Source: Casuarina equisetifolia
Lineage: Eukaryota > Streptophyta > Magnoliopsida > Fagales > Casuarinaceae
Length of the DNA: 64,000 nucleotides
Assembly: GCA_028551475.1 (NCBI GenBank)
Contig: CM052356.1
Coordinates: forward strand, 27,059,884-27,123,883
Reading direction: 5' to 3'
The notes below the pieces were generated by a model. The model was not told where the DNA came from and did not search any database. It was given only the letters and a program-made list of their open reading frames with translations. Position 1 is the stretch's first letter. Every line of letters starts with the position of its first letter. Both the position numbers and the translations under genes were made by a program. Positions 10,704 to 21,500 of this stretch are shown in pieces.

Positions 10704-12248
10704 GAAGTCACCTTAGCTCACCAGAGATCGTGGCAAGATTGGACAGATTGTATAGACAGCTCACCACGGACACTTCCTGCTTTATCTCTTTCGTTTTTCA
10801 TTGTATAAGAATTATATAGAACATTATTTTCTTTAACACGGGAACAACTTCCCCGTATGTATTTTTTGTCTTTCTTCTCATCCTCTAAAGACACGGACAT
10901 AAGAACATTGTCCAGCAAATAATCATTTAGCCTAACCAACGAGGAAACAAAAATTTTATTTTCAAATGCTAATACTTTTGACTATTTATAATATTATTTG
11001 ATAAATAAATACTATGGATAAAAAGGCCTTGTTATCTCATAGCTCAGCTGGATCGTTGCTTTTATAGTGAGAAGCGATAAAGTCAACCTCCTTACAAGGT
11101 TGCGAGTCGCAGCCTCTGGAAGAAAATCTATCCGCAAACCGAATTAGTTCTCAGCGGCGTTAGACGCCGAACCATCTCGTGGACTCTCCCGTCCGTCTCG
11201 ACACCTGCTGCATTGAATCGGTTATGGCGTTGCAGACAGAGCCTCTTCGCAGAAAGTTCAGGGCTTCAGTGAGGTGTCGCATTCGCAGAGCTGGTTTGTT
11301 TTTTGAATCAAAACAAGTGGAGGTGGGCAGAGGTTGTTAGTCGAAGTGCGGACGTCTGCTGTGACGAATATTCTTGAAAAGACGTGAAGATCGGGCGAAG
11401 CGAATGGGTGTTATTTGATGCTTATATTCCAACTGTAAATGATCAGACATCATGGGCGACGACACAGGTGCTATCTGTTGTTTCTGGAGATATGCGCAGT
11501 ATTCATCGATGGGTCAGCCACGTTCTTTCGTAGTCATTGCCCTTTTGCTTTCGTCGTATATTCCTTGTCCAAAAGCAACTTTTTCCATTTTCGACGATCG
11601 CCTACTGTCTTTTTTTTTTTTTGACAGACAAACAGACCACCACTTGAGGTCATCAAATTATATTATTTTGTGGTCGTTGTCGTCTTGGATCTCTTTTCTT
11701 TCTACTTTTGAGATTCCGGCTGCGTGAAGCGACAACTTTTTGTCTTGAGCAGTCATCCGTCAGTTTTGACTCAATCTTGTCGGCCGGCTTTAGTTTGAAA
11801 AGGCTGCAGGCGCATGTATATAAGAGCCGTCTTCATTCTCTGGGCATACGTGAGTAACGCAAATCGTTTGACGTTGCGATTTTTTCTCGAGACTCGAGCC
11901 AATGCCCTCCCGTGCCATCACCCTTCTGTTGCTCCGACCGACATGGAAACACCTCCTCAACCGGCTGGGTTCCCAGTGGAGCGCCACGACATCGACTGGG
12001 CCAACATCTCGGTTGCTTTTTGCTTGGACTTAGCCAGTGAGATGGCACAAAAATCAGTTGTAGTCCACTCGCTAAGCTCGACAGCCGTTCACGGGCTCCG
12101 TCTATCCATGTTACTTGCGTTCGCTTGTTTTTATGTTGGCAAATCCATAAGTTCCGAGTTCGTAAGGTCGGCTCAAGTGCTTCTGAGAATCGGTGAATTC
12201 TTCGCGCTCACAGCGTTTTTCATGGCCTTCACCCTCTCCGTTCCTTTC

Positions 12249-12708
12249 TGTAGGATCGGTATCTCACTCAATACGCAGCAGAATTAGATGAAACTTGTTT
12301 CTAACATAAACTAGACAAGACAAGGAAGAGATCTGGGCAAGAAACACGAAATTTCACTAAGTAGGGAGAAAGTTACAAGCTATCAAAGTGGACACAAAAA
12401 TAATACTCTGTTTTTCAGTTTCTGCAGAAACTGATTTTCTCTAAGGGACTTATCTCTTTCTCACTTGCTCTCACACACGATTTCTAACACAAACCTCTAA
12501 TATATAGACATACTAATTCATCTTCAAGAGATTTCTAGGTTGTTCCATGGTCTTTTTCGTGTAGAAAACATCAATCCAAGACAGCTAAGAGTTTGCTGTC
12601 AAAAACTGTTGGAAAAAGCTGCTGCTGCCTTTGTTGACTCCAAGTTTCAATATTTGCTGCTGCAACTCCGACTTTCAATCTTCTTTTGATAAGGATGGAT
12701 TACCAACA
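12249..12708 (-). repeat. 3' LTR of the copia element
   Basis: This LTR is almost identical to 16986-17444. It includes a TATA-like TCTATATATTAG on the minus strand around 12497-12508, a likely LTR promoter element. Differences from the other copy are at about 12286, 12305 and 12697, plus a one-base length difference near 12400. Confidence 0.9.
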
Positions 12709-12845
12709 TACTCCTCCTCCATCCTTATCATACCGAGCAAGCTTCTGAACTTCTCAAAATCTCTAACTTGAAGAGGTTTTGTGAACACATCTGCTAGTTG
12801 TTCACCACTTCTGCAGAAAACTAATTTGATTGTTCCTTTCTCCAT

Positions 12846-15800
12846 CTATTCTCGAATAAAATGATACCTTAATTCAATATGCTTACTCTTTCCATGACTG
12901 ATGGGATTCTTGGCTAAAGCAAGAGCTGATTTACTATCAACATACACCACGATTGCTTTATTTTGTTTGAAATTCAGCTCCTCCAACAAGTTTCTTAACC
13001 ACACAGTTTGACAAGCAGCTTCAGATGCAGCAACATATTCAGCTTCACAAGTAGATAATGTCACAATTTGTTGCTTCTTTGAACTCCATGAAAAAACACC
13101 TGAACCCACATCAAATCTATATCCAGAAGTGCTCTTCCTTCCATCTAAATCTCCTGCAAAGTCAGAGTCAGAAAAACCTTCTAACTTCACCTCTCTTCCT
13201 TTCAAGTATAGCAATCCATAATCCAATGTCCCTTTCACATATCTCATGATTCTTTTCACTGCCTTCATGTGTATTTCACTTGGTTCTTCCATAAACCTAC
13301 TAACCAAACCAACACCAAACATTATATCAGGTCGAGTGTAGGTTAGATACCTCAAACATCCCACCATACTCTTGAAACAATGAGCATCAACTAGTTTGCT
13401 TTTAGAATCCTTTTTCAGCCTATGATTCATCTCAATGGGTGTAGCAATTGGTTTAGAGTTCTCCATTCTAAACCTCTTAAGAACATCTCTTGCATACTTC
13501 TTTTGGGATATAAAAATTCCTTCATCCTTTTGCAGCACTTTCATTCCTAGAAAATAAGCCATCTCTCCCAAATCTGTCATTTCAAACTCTTTATGCATAG
13601 CAGCTCGAAATTCATCAAACAAGTTTGGATTATTGCCTGTAAAGATCATATCATCTACATATAGACACACCACAACCATGTCTCCATTCTTTTTAACCTT
13701 TGTATAGAGAGAGTATTCATAAGGACTCTTCTTAAAACCATTACTTTGCAAGTAACTATCAATTCTTGCATTCCAACATCTTGGTGCTTGTTTCAAACCA
13801 TATAAAGCTTTCTTCAACTTAAAAACCTTATTTTCCTCCCCCTTTCTTTCATAACCATGTGGCTGCTCAACATAAACTTCTTCTTCCAAGTATCCATTTA
13901 GAAAGGCTGACTTAACATCCATTTGATGTACTTTCCATCCCTTAGCAGCAGCTATAGCTAGAATGAGTCTTATTGTATCAATCCTAGCCACTGGTGCATA
14001 CACTTCTTCATAATCAATTCCATATTTTTGCTTGTAACCCTTGGCCACCAACCTAGCTTTATATTTCTCAACTTCTCCAGCTTGATTGGTTTTGGTTTTA
14101 TACACCCATTTCAATCCAATAGCACTATGACCTTTAGGCAATTCTACAAGCTTCCAAGTGTCATTCTTCTCTATTGCTGCTAACTCTTCTTCCATAGCTT
14201 TTCTCCAATGCTTCTCCTCTACAGCCTCTTCAAAGCTTCTAGGATCACATGCAGCCATCAAACAAAACATGGAATACTCACTCAGCTCAATTGGAACTGA
14301 ATCTCCATAGATATCATCTATACTTCTCAATCTTGTAGGTGATGCTGTCGAATCTGTTGGATTGCTTCTATCACTACTTGTTTCACCTTCTGAGCTATCT
14401 GATCTTGACTCATTTCTTACCCCAGTATCCTCAACACCTTCTCCTTTATCTTCATTCACAACATCTTCATAAAACATGCCCTTTTGACTCTTTTTTTCTG
14501 CACTCCAATTCCAACTTGTATGCTCATCAAATTCTACATCTCTAGAAACTATAAGTTTCTTCTCTACTGGATTGTACAACCTATAGCCCTTTGTTCTCTC
14601 ATCATACCCCACAAAAATATACTTAACTCCTCTATCATCTAGCTTTTTTCTCCCTTGATCAGGTACTCTTGCATAAGCAACACAACCAAATACTTTCAAA
14701 TGACTAACTCCTGGTTTCCTTCCAGTCCATGCCTCATTTGGGGTTCTGTTCTTCACACTTTTGGTAGGGCTTCGGTTTAGGAGATAAATAGCACATCTTA
14801 CTGCTTCTCCCCAGTAACTTTTAGGCAAATTCATCCCTCTAAGCATACTCCTCACAAGATCCAAAATAGTTCTATTTTTCCTTTCAGCAACTCCATTTTG
14901 CTGTGGGGTGTAGGCTGCTGTAAATTGGTGTCTAATGCCTTCCTTTTTGCAAAAATTCTCAAATTCTCTTGATGTATACTCTCCTCCTCTATCTGATCTC
15001 AAAACCTTAATCTTCTCTCCACTTTCTTTCTCTACTAAAGCCTTAAATTCCTTAAACTTCTCAAACGTATCAGATTTTTTTCTAAGGAGGTACACCCATG
15101 ACTTTCTACTGAAATCATCAATGAATGTCACATAATATCGATTTCCTCCTAATGATTCAATATCAAAAGGTCCTGCCAAATCAGTATGGACAAGTTGAAG
15201 GGGTTTTTGAGCCCTCCAAGACTTTCCAACTTCAAACTTTTTCCTAGTCATCTTTCCTTTCACACAAGATTCACACAACCCCTTTGGTTTGTCTATTTTT
15301 GGTAGTCCTCTCACCATATCTTTTCTGGACAAGACACTCAAGCCTTCAAATCCTAAATGGCCATATCTTAGATGCCACAACCAACAATCATCTTTCACAA
15401 CAGATTTAAGACATCTCATAAACTCAATTTTTAGATTTAGAGCAAACAATCTATTTTTCTGCATCCTTGATTTGACTATAAGCTCTCCATATTGATTCCT
15501 CACAAACATGACACCATCTTTCATACTAATCACATACCCCTTTTCCAATAGCTGACCTAAACTTAAGAGATTAGTTTTAAGGGCTGGAACATAGTATACA
15601 TCCTTAATAAAACTTTGTTTACCTTCTTGAGTTGTGAGAGCTATATCACCCAAGCCTTCAACTTTAATTTTGGTTGAATCTCCAAAAGCAACATCACCTG
15701 TAAACTTCAAATTTAGCCTACAGAACAACTCCTTTTTACCACACATATGGTTGCTTGCACCGGTATCTAAATACCAAATATTTTCAGCCCCATCTATTGT

Positions 15801-16859
15801 ACCTTCCTTAACAGCCAGCAAAACAGGTTTTTCATCACCTTCTTCTTCTTCCTTCTTCTTTTCAACATGATAATTTCTGTCATCCCTTCTTGGCTCTACT
15901 CTACAATTTCTGGCCATGTGACCAAATCTTTGACACTTAAAGCATTGAACTCTCCCATTCCTTGAATTAAACCTACCTCTAAAGCTCCCCCTAGCACCAC
16001 GGGTTGAATTATTTTGATAGAATTGATTTTCTGCTCTAGAGAAGGTTTCTCCTTGCTCACTCCTCCTATTGCTATAGTTATTCTGTGCACCTCTTCCTCC
16101 TTGTCTTCCTCCTCTTCCATAACTAATTCTCCCTCTAGACCATGAGTTTCCTCCCCTATTTCTCCCTTGACTACTTTCTGCACTATCTCTCATTTCTAGC
16201 TTACTTTGGAAAGCATGTTCTAGTTTTTGCTTCCTCTCCTTCTTTTGTCTTATCTTAATCTCATGTGCATGCAAGGTTCCTAAAACATCATCTAATGACA
16301 GCTTTGGATAGTCTTTAGATTCTTCTATGACAGCCACAATAAAATCAAAATCATCCACCAAAGTTCTCAACAATTTTTCAATCACCTTTTTCTCATCTAC
16401 CTCCTCATCACATCTTTGCATTTCATTCACTATATCCTGAATTCTACACACATAGCTATCAATGGTTTCATTCTCCAACATTTCTAATAACTCAAAATCA
16501 CGTCTAAGAGATTGAAGCTTTACCCGTTTTGATTTTGCCTCTCCTTGGAACATCTTTCTAAGGCTGTCCCATGCGGCTTTTGATGTAGGTAGTGCAGAAA
16601 TCTTCTTGAACAACTTGCTGTCCACGCCTTGCATGATCACAAGAAAGGCTTTCTGATCCTTTTGCCTATTCTCCTCCAAGGTAGCTCTCCTGGCATCTGA
16701 CAGGACTTCCTCAGCTCTCCTTGTTGTAGGTGCTTCATAACCTTCTTCAACAAATTTCAGCAAACCATGAGAACCAAGTATAATTCTCATTTGCATGCTC
16801 CAATCACCATAATTTGTTTCATTGAGAAGGGGAGTCTTGTAATGGATGGACTCTGACAT
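12846..16859 (-). CDS. Copia gag-pol polyprotein, one premature stop near the C-terminus
   Basis: This 1337-residue frame encodes the structural and enzymatic proteins for reverse transcription and integration of the element. Domains in order: gag of the UBN2/retrotran type (about 1-220), an RG-rich basic region, a CCHC zinc knuckle [14 protein letters not shown] (306-319), an aspartic protease with WYLDTGAS (362-369), an integrase zinc region (HLRYGH...CESC, about 496-532), an integrase core with D of HTDLAGP (about 559), D of RSDRGGEY (about 623) and E of GVAERKN (about 659), reverse transcriptase with YVDDM (about 1090), and RNase H (DSDFAGD, CEAEY, ending HFIRE). Translation ends at a TAG (12846-12848) inside the RNase H tail. 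The same frame continues beyond it for about 45 codons with a LADVFTKPL-type motif typical of copia C-termini. The stop therefore looks like a single nonsense change. All catalytic residues I can identify are kept. Gag and pol share one frame, as is common in Copia. Confidence 0.93.
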   Translation of the reverse strand: MSESIHYKTPLLNETNYGDWSMQMRIILGSHGLLKFVEEGYEAPTTRRAEEVLSDARRATLEENRQKDQKAFLVIMQGVDSKLFKKISALPTSKAAWDSLRKMFQGEAKSKRVKLQSLRRDFELLEMLENETIDSYVCRIQDIVNEMQRCDEEVDEKKVIEKLLRTLVDDFDFIVAVIEESKDYPKLSLDDVLGTLHAHEIKIRQKKERKQKLEHAFQSKLEMRDSAESSQGRNRGGNSWSRGRISYGRGGRQGGRGAQNNYSNRRSEQGETFSRAENQFYQNNSTRGARGSFRGRFNSRNGRVQCFKCQRFGHMARNCRVEPRRDDRNYHVEKKKEEEEGDEKPVLLAVKEGTIDGAENIWYLDTGASNHMCGKKELFCRLNLKFTGDVAFGDSTKIKVEGLGDIALTTQEGKQSFIKDVYYVPALKTNLLSLGQLLEKGYVISMKDGVMFVRNQYGELIVKSRMQKNRLFALNLKIEFMRCLKSVVKDDCWLWHLRYGHLGFEGLSVLSRKDMVRGLPKIDKPKGLCESCVKGKMTRKKFEVGKSWRAQKPLQLVHTDLAGPFDIESLGGNRYYVTFIDDFSRKSWVYLLRKKSDTFEKFKEFKALVEKESGEKIKVLRSDRGGEYTSREFENFCKKEGIRHQFTAAYTPQQNGVAERKNRTILDLVRSMLRGMNLPKSYWGEAVRCAIYLLNRSPTKSVKNRTPNEAWTGRKPGVSHLKVFGCVAYARVPDQGRKKLDDRGVKYIFVGYDERTKGYRLYNPVEKKLIVSRDVEFDEHTSWNWSAEKKSQKGMFYEDVVNEDKGEGVEDTGVRNESRSDSSEGETSSDRSNPTDSTASPTRLRSIDDIYGDSVPIELSEYSMFCLMAACDPRSFEEAVEEKHWRKAMEEELAAIEKNDTWKLVELPKGHSAIGLKWVYKTKTNQAGEVEKYKARLVAKGYKQKYGIDYEEVYAPVARIDTIRLILAIAAAKGWKVHQMDVKSAFLNGYLEEEVYVEQPHGYERKGEENKVFKLKKALYGLKQAPRCWNARIDSYLQSNGFKKSPYEYSLYTKVKKNGDMVVVCLYVDDMIFTGNNPNLFDEFRAAMHKEFEMTDLGEMAYFLGMKVLQKDEGIFISQKKYARDVLKRFRMENSKPIATPIEMNHRLKKDSKSKLVDAHCFKSMVGCLRYLTYTRPDIMFGVGLVSRFMEEPSEIHMKAVKRIMRYVKGTLDYGLLYLKGREVKLEGFSDSDFAGDLDGRKSTSGYRFDVGSGVFSWSSKKQQIVTLSTCEAEYVAASEAACQTVWLRNLLEELNFKQNKAIVVYVDSKSALALAKNPISHGKSKHIELRYHFIRE

Positions 16860-16985
16860 CTTTCAAGGCTTGGGGGTTTTAGAAAAACGGTTGATTTCGA
16901 AGGAAACTCCGAGGGAACAATAAAACAGATTCTGCAGAAATTTTCTGCAGAAATTCTGGGTAACAGCAAGGCTCCGATACCACTT

Positions 16986-17444
16986 TGTAGGATCGGTATC
17001 TCACTCAATACGCAGCGGAATTAGATGAAACCTGTTTCTAACATAAACTAGACAAGACAAGGAAGAGATCTGGGCAAGAAACACGAAATTTCACTAAGTA
17101 GGGAGAAAGTTACAAGCTATCAAAGTGGACACAAAACAATACTCTGTTTTTCAGTTTCTGCAGAAACTGATTTTCTCTAAGGGACTTATCTCTTTCTCAC
17201 TTGCTCTCACACACGATTTCTAACACAAACCTCTAATATATAGACATACTAATTCATCTTCAAGAGATTTCTAGGTTGTTCCATGGTCTTTTTCGTGTAG
17301 AAAACATCAATCCAAGACAGCTAAGAGTTTGCTGTCAAAAACTGTTGGAAAAAGCTGCTGCTGCCTTTGTTGACTCCAAGTTTCAATATTTGCTGCTGCA
17401 ACTCCGACTTTCAATCTTCTTTTGATAAGGATAGATTACCAACA
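16986..17444 (-). repeat. 5' LTR of the copia element
   Basis: This is the partner of 12249-12708 and lies upstream of gag on the minus strand. It holds the same TATA-like sequence near 17232-17243, which would serve as the element's promoter. Confidence 0.9.
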
Positions 17445-17949
17445 CTTTCTACTTCAAATGCATTTGCTGGGCTGTCTATTCAATTTCCTTCTTAGTTATC
17501 CTCCTTAGCTATCTTAACTTGCGGAAATTCCTGGCCTACGCGTACACAAGGTACAACAAAACTAAAGAAGATGTGACACAATAATCTAGCTTTGTAGGTT
17601 CTTGTTTTTATGTTTTTCCGTTCTTTTTCTAATGGTATTTTTCTCTCATCACTATTGTTTGGAGTTCTGTATTTTCTTTTCTTTTTTCTGGTGGTTGGAC
17701 TTTTGTTCTTCGGTTTCTCACAGTCCTACTTGTATTTTGTTTCTAAGAATCTGAGTTCTGAGTTTTTTCTTAGGTGCAGGAACTTGTGGGGATCATCTGA
17801 GAATCCGATACTATAGTCTGGTCGCTAGAGAGTTGACTAATTTAAGTTGTCAGCTGGTTGTTAGCTTATTATTCAAGCAGTCAGTTCATTGTTCACTTGT
17901 TATCTGAACTGTAACTTCTTTTAAAGTTGAATAAAAAGTTTCAGCTTTC

Positions 17950-18514
17950 AAGTTCACTTCTTAACATGGAAATAAACACTCCTAGTTTGGTGGTGCGTAC
18001 TGTTTGCTGGATTAGCCACTATCACATTTTAACATGCTGTGTCTTGTACAATCCCCGGGGCTCGTAGAATTCTCAAAATGCTGCATAGATATCAGTATAA
18101 GTAGTCCTTGTCAGATGGTTCAGAGTATGTTTCATCTAAAAAACCAATAAATAGTTACAAACAACATAGCTTTCCATTTGAAATGTCATGATAATTCATA
18201 CAGAGTTTGGAACTTTCACACCGCTGGCTCCTCTCTCTTTTGTATCAGCTGGACGTATAATTGAATCCTTAACGCTGTACATGTATAATGCCAAAGCACA
18301 GAGAAAACTGGCCAACCAAGGACGGAAAAGAAAAAAATAAAACTTTACACCTGCGTTTTTGCTGTCGTTTACTTTTCCAACCTAGTTATCAAGCAACTCT
18401 CTATAACCCCACAATTTAACAAACATAAATGACCCCAACAAAAAGTACATTTCTGTGGAGGCAAAATATGCAAGAGGCAAGATAAGGATAAATATGCATG
18501 ATCAATAAAAATGG
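17950..18514. other. Spacer between duplicated block and SPPA
   Basis: I see no gene in this stretch. It is the 3' flank of the minus-strand SPPA gene and probably contains its 3' untranslated region. No repeat or RNA gene was recognised. Confidence 0.5.
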
Positions 18515-21500
18515 TTAGAGGGAACTCAGGTAATCTTTTATCAAGGAAAAGATAGGATTGCCATTCGAATACCCCTCCATTCTTTGAAACATAATTCCAT
18601 CCATCCGGGCTTGAACTCCATCGGATATGGTTAACTCTTGCAGCAGTTCTTTCAATGTTCTGTCAACTCCAACTAGAGTATTTCCTATGCCACTTAAGAT
18701 CTCGGGAAGGGAAGGGGAGGGTCTTGAAAGCTCCACTAGAGTAACCTGGCACCATCCAATCAAATGCATTAGACCATTTTCTGTAAAGGCAGTGAGGCAC
18801 AACCATAATACGTTTCTACTTAAAATATGTGCATTATCCGCACAGGTTATATCCATTCAAACCATGCATATGCTAAATACACAAACAGGAGTAGAATCCG
18901 TAAGTTTTACAGAAGTACTAATCCGCAGTAGTATTCATCCAAGGCAAATTCATTACTTAAAGCAACAGAGGCAAAAAAAAAAAAAAAAGTAAACCTGTCT
19001 TTCTTGAGGTATATTTGCCTTAAGTTTTGCAATAGCGACAGCCCGGGAAAGCCCACCAAGAGCATCAACCAAACCTCTTGAAGCTGCATCTTTTCCAGTC
19101 CAAACTCTCCCTTGTGCAACCTCCTCCATCTTGTCTACCTGGAAACAGAATGATAGGAACATTGGTTGGATCTCATATTTTATAAGGGGAAAATGCAAGT
19201 TTAGAACAAGGATAGCAAATGAAGTGACCAAAATTCTTAATTAACATCAAGATAACCAACATACTGTCATTGATCTGGAAAACGCTGCCTTATCACGAAA
19301 TTGCTTATATGCATTCTGTGCAGACTTGGCAAAAAGTTCTGCTTCATCTGGTCTACAAAAATATCACTAGTCAATTTTAGAAGATACAGAAGTAACTCAA
19401 CTGTATCATGCTAACCTGGAGCAAGATCCACTGAAACGTAAGATTAGGAGTGACATCAAAGACATCAAGGCTCAGGCAGATCATTGGACAACAGTCACAC
19501 CATTACGATGATGAAGACCCAGGATAATGCACTTTTTTTTCTTTATTCCCCCGTTCTTTTTAGTGGCGGGGGATTTTTGAATTAATAAATTTCAACTAAC
19601 CTGATTTTTGGGGCGAAATTTTTATATAATTTCAAGCAAGAACTTAATACCCCCGTTTGTTTTAATTTACTGGAAAAAGTAAAAGAAAATAACAAGCCAT
19701 ACTCAGTGTAAATAAGAAGTTGAAACTTAAAGAATAAAAGATCACAGATTCAGATATATTAAGGATAATGAGTTTGTTTGGGCAATACCAATGTCCCTTC
19801 CAATCAGAACTTCTCAAATTTAAACCAATAGGTTATCTAATATATTTTCACATGTTAATTTGTGGCCACATAATCAATGAAAGAAAATCATCTACAGGCC
19901 ATCCATAGCTGGTGAAAGACTTATTCTGGTTTCACCTTGAACATGAAATTATATCTACAGAAGAATACTATCTTGTCCTATTCCACAAAGAATAAGAAAA
20001 GTTAGCTGACGACATCGTCTCTTTACCTGAAAGCTCTTTCTTCAGCTGCGAGAAGCTCAGCAAATCTTCCCCTCGATATGGTTTCTTTGTTGAAGCCAAT
20101 CTTTTCATACAGTTTCCCCAGGTTAAACTTCCCTATGATCAAAGTTATCAATGCACTAGCATCAACCTCTTACTCAATCCAATACCTTTTACCATGAATT
20201 AATTTGTTCAATTTAGCAACAATAGCACAAGTTTACATATAAACAAGTTCCAATTGACAAGCACTTTTAACCCAAAGAAAGAAGGTGCATTAAACTTACA
20301 GCTCTGCAAGTTCATTGTCCAACTAAGATGTGGATAAGAATCAGAACGAACTAGCTTGATTACCACAAAGTTCGATATACAATTGGAGAAACCATTCGGA
20401 AAGATTGCAACTTTTATTGCGCAAGGAGACACCATATGAAGTCCATTCAAGTAGTTTCAAGAACCATGTCATCCCACATAGTAAACATGGTGACTACTAT
20501 CCTACATCACACGAATGGATATTGGACAAATTGTATGACCATATGAGTCTTAGGTTGATTGTACACTAGGTGCCATTAGAATATATAACGATTCTAAAGA
20601 GCTATAATAATAACAAGCCCTTGTAGGTTATAATGCAAATAAGGCCAGTGCTTTCTTGGATCGTGACACATTATGAACCGTTTGACTTAGTTCAATTGAA
20701 CTAGATTGTAAAAGCAATAAACAATAATTCCATAAAACCCTTATTAATAATGGTTTTAGGACCTTCTAATAATTACTAGTCCTTTCAGAGTGTCACGCAG
20801 AAATAATACAGTGTCCCCAAGTCAACAAAATACCATTAGACTAAATTAATAATTCCATAAGACATTGGACACTTTTAACGCTATGCGAATCTTGATGAGG
20901 ACATTTGAGCTTTCAATGCAGCAGATTATGAATCCTGAATTATGAAGACCTTTTGTTAAGATTCACATCAGGTCAACAAACCTGATAAGATTTGCATGTG
21001 CAAGTACTAATGCCACAGTTGAGCCCTGTAAGGAACTAGGCAATGTACATGGTTCTGAAGAACTCCATCAACAATTAGTCCTTTAGGTTAGAAATGCAGA
21101 TGTATTTAGCATTTTTGTGGATTAAAACATAAACAATTTCTTCTTTTACAAGGAAAAAAATTAGAGTATTCATTATAAAACAAACACGGAAATGTACACT
21201 TCAGTAGGTTTCAATCTTTTCCTCATACAGTATGCCAAGTGTTACACCTGGAGATACGCTATGATTGTTAGATGCTTTTCTTATGATATATATATATAAG
21301 TTTCCATTGAACATGTAAGAACCAAGTCTCTCTCCTTTTGAAATTTTTGTCAAAGTAACCAGAAAATGTCTATGGTAAGAGAGTTCAACAGGGAAGTTAA
21401 ACATGAGGAACTTTAAAACGGTGTTTTGTGGCATCGGGAGTTCAATGCCGAAGTTAGCACCTTATATTTTGCATAACAAATAAAGCTCCTTGCATACTTC

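Larger units (their letters stand above)
12249..17444 (-). mobile_element. Young, nearly intact Ty1/copia LTR retrotransposon, 5.2 kb
   Basis: LTRs lie at 12249-12708 and 16986-17444 (460 and 459 bp), with TG...CA ends. They differ at only about four positions by eye. A 5-bp target duplication CTTTC lies at 12244-12248 and 17445-17449. On the minus strand the 5' LTR (right) is followed by TGGTATCGGAGCC (16982-16970), one change from the initiator-Met tRNA primer site. The 3' LTR (left) is preceded by the purine tract GGATGGAGGAGGAG. One long gag-pol frame fills the interior. The order protease-integrase-RT-RNase H places it in Copia. It is inserted in copy B of the membrane-protein locus. Confidence 0.95.
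11943..17584 (+). pseudogene. Small membrane-protein gene, copy B, interrupted by a copia element
   Basis: The frame starts at 11943 (METPPQPAGF...) and runs to 12248, then resumes at 17450 and ends at the TAA at 17582-17584. Without the insertion it encodes 146 residues. The N-terminus is polar (RHDIDWANISVAFCLDL). A hydrophobic segment follows around residues 47-62 (LRLSMLLAFACFYVGK), then a longer hydrophobic region around residues 80-125 (FFALTAFFMAFTLS ... AVYSISFLVILL) that could form two helices. The tail is basic and polar (YTRYNKTKEDVTQ). It would be a small multi-pass membrane protein. I do not recognise the family. Apart from the retrotransposon the frame is undamaged, so it was probably functional until this recent insertion. 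An upstream in-frame ATG at 11814 is possible but less conserved with copy A. Confidence 0.75.
10888..17945 (+). repeat. Segmental duplication, copy B
   Basis: This is the direct-repeat partner of 3207-10540. It keeps the less damaged version of the small membrane-protein gene (open frame through its C-terminus once the copia insertion is ignored). It also has about 90 bp in the leader, around 11205-11300, that differ from copy A. Its 3' region appears once here, whereas in copy A it is itself duplicated. Confidence 0.85.
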
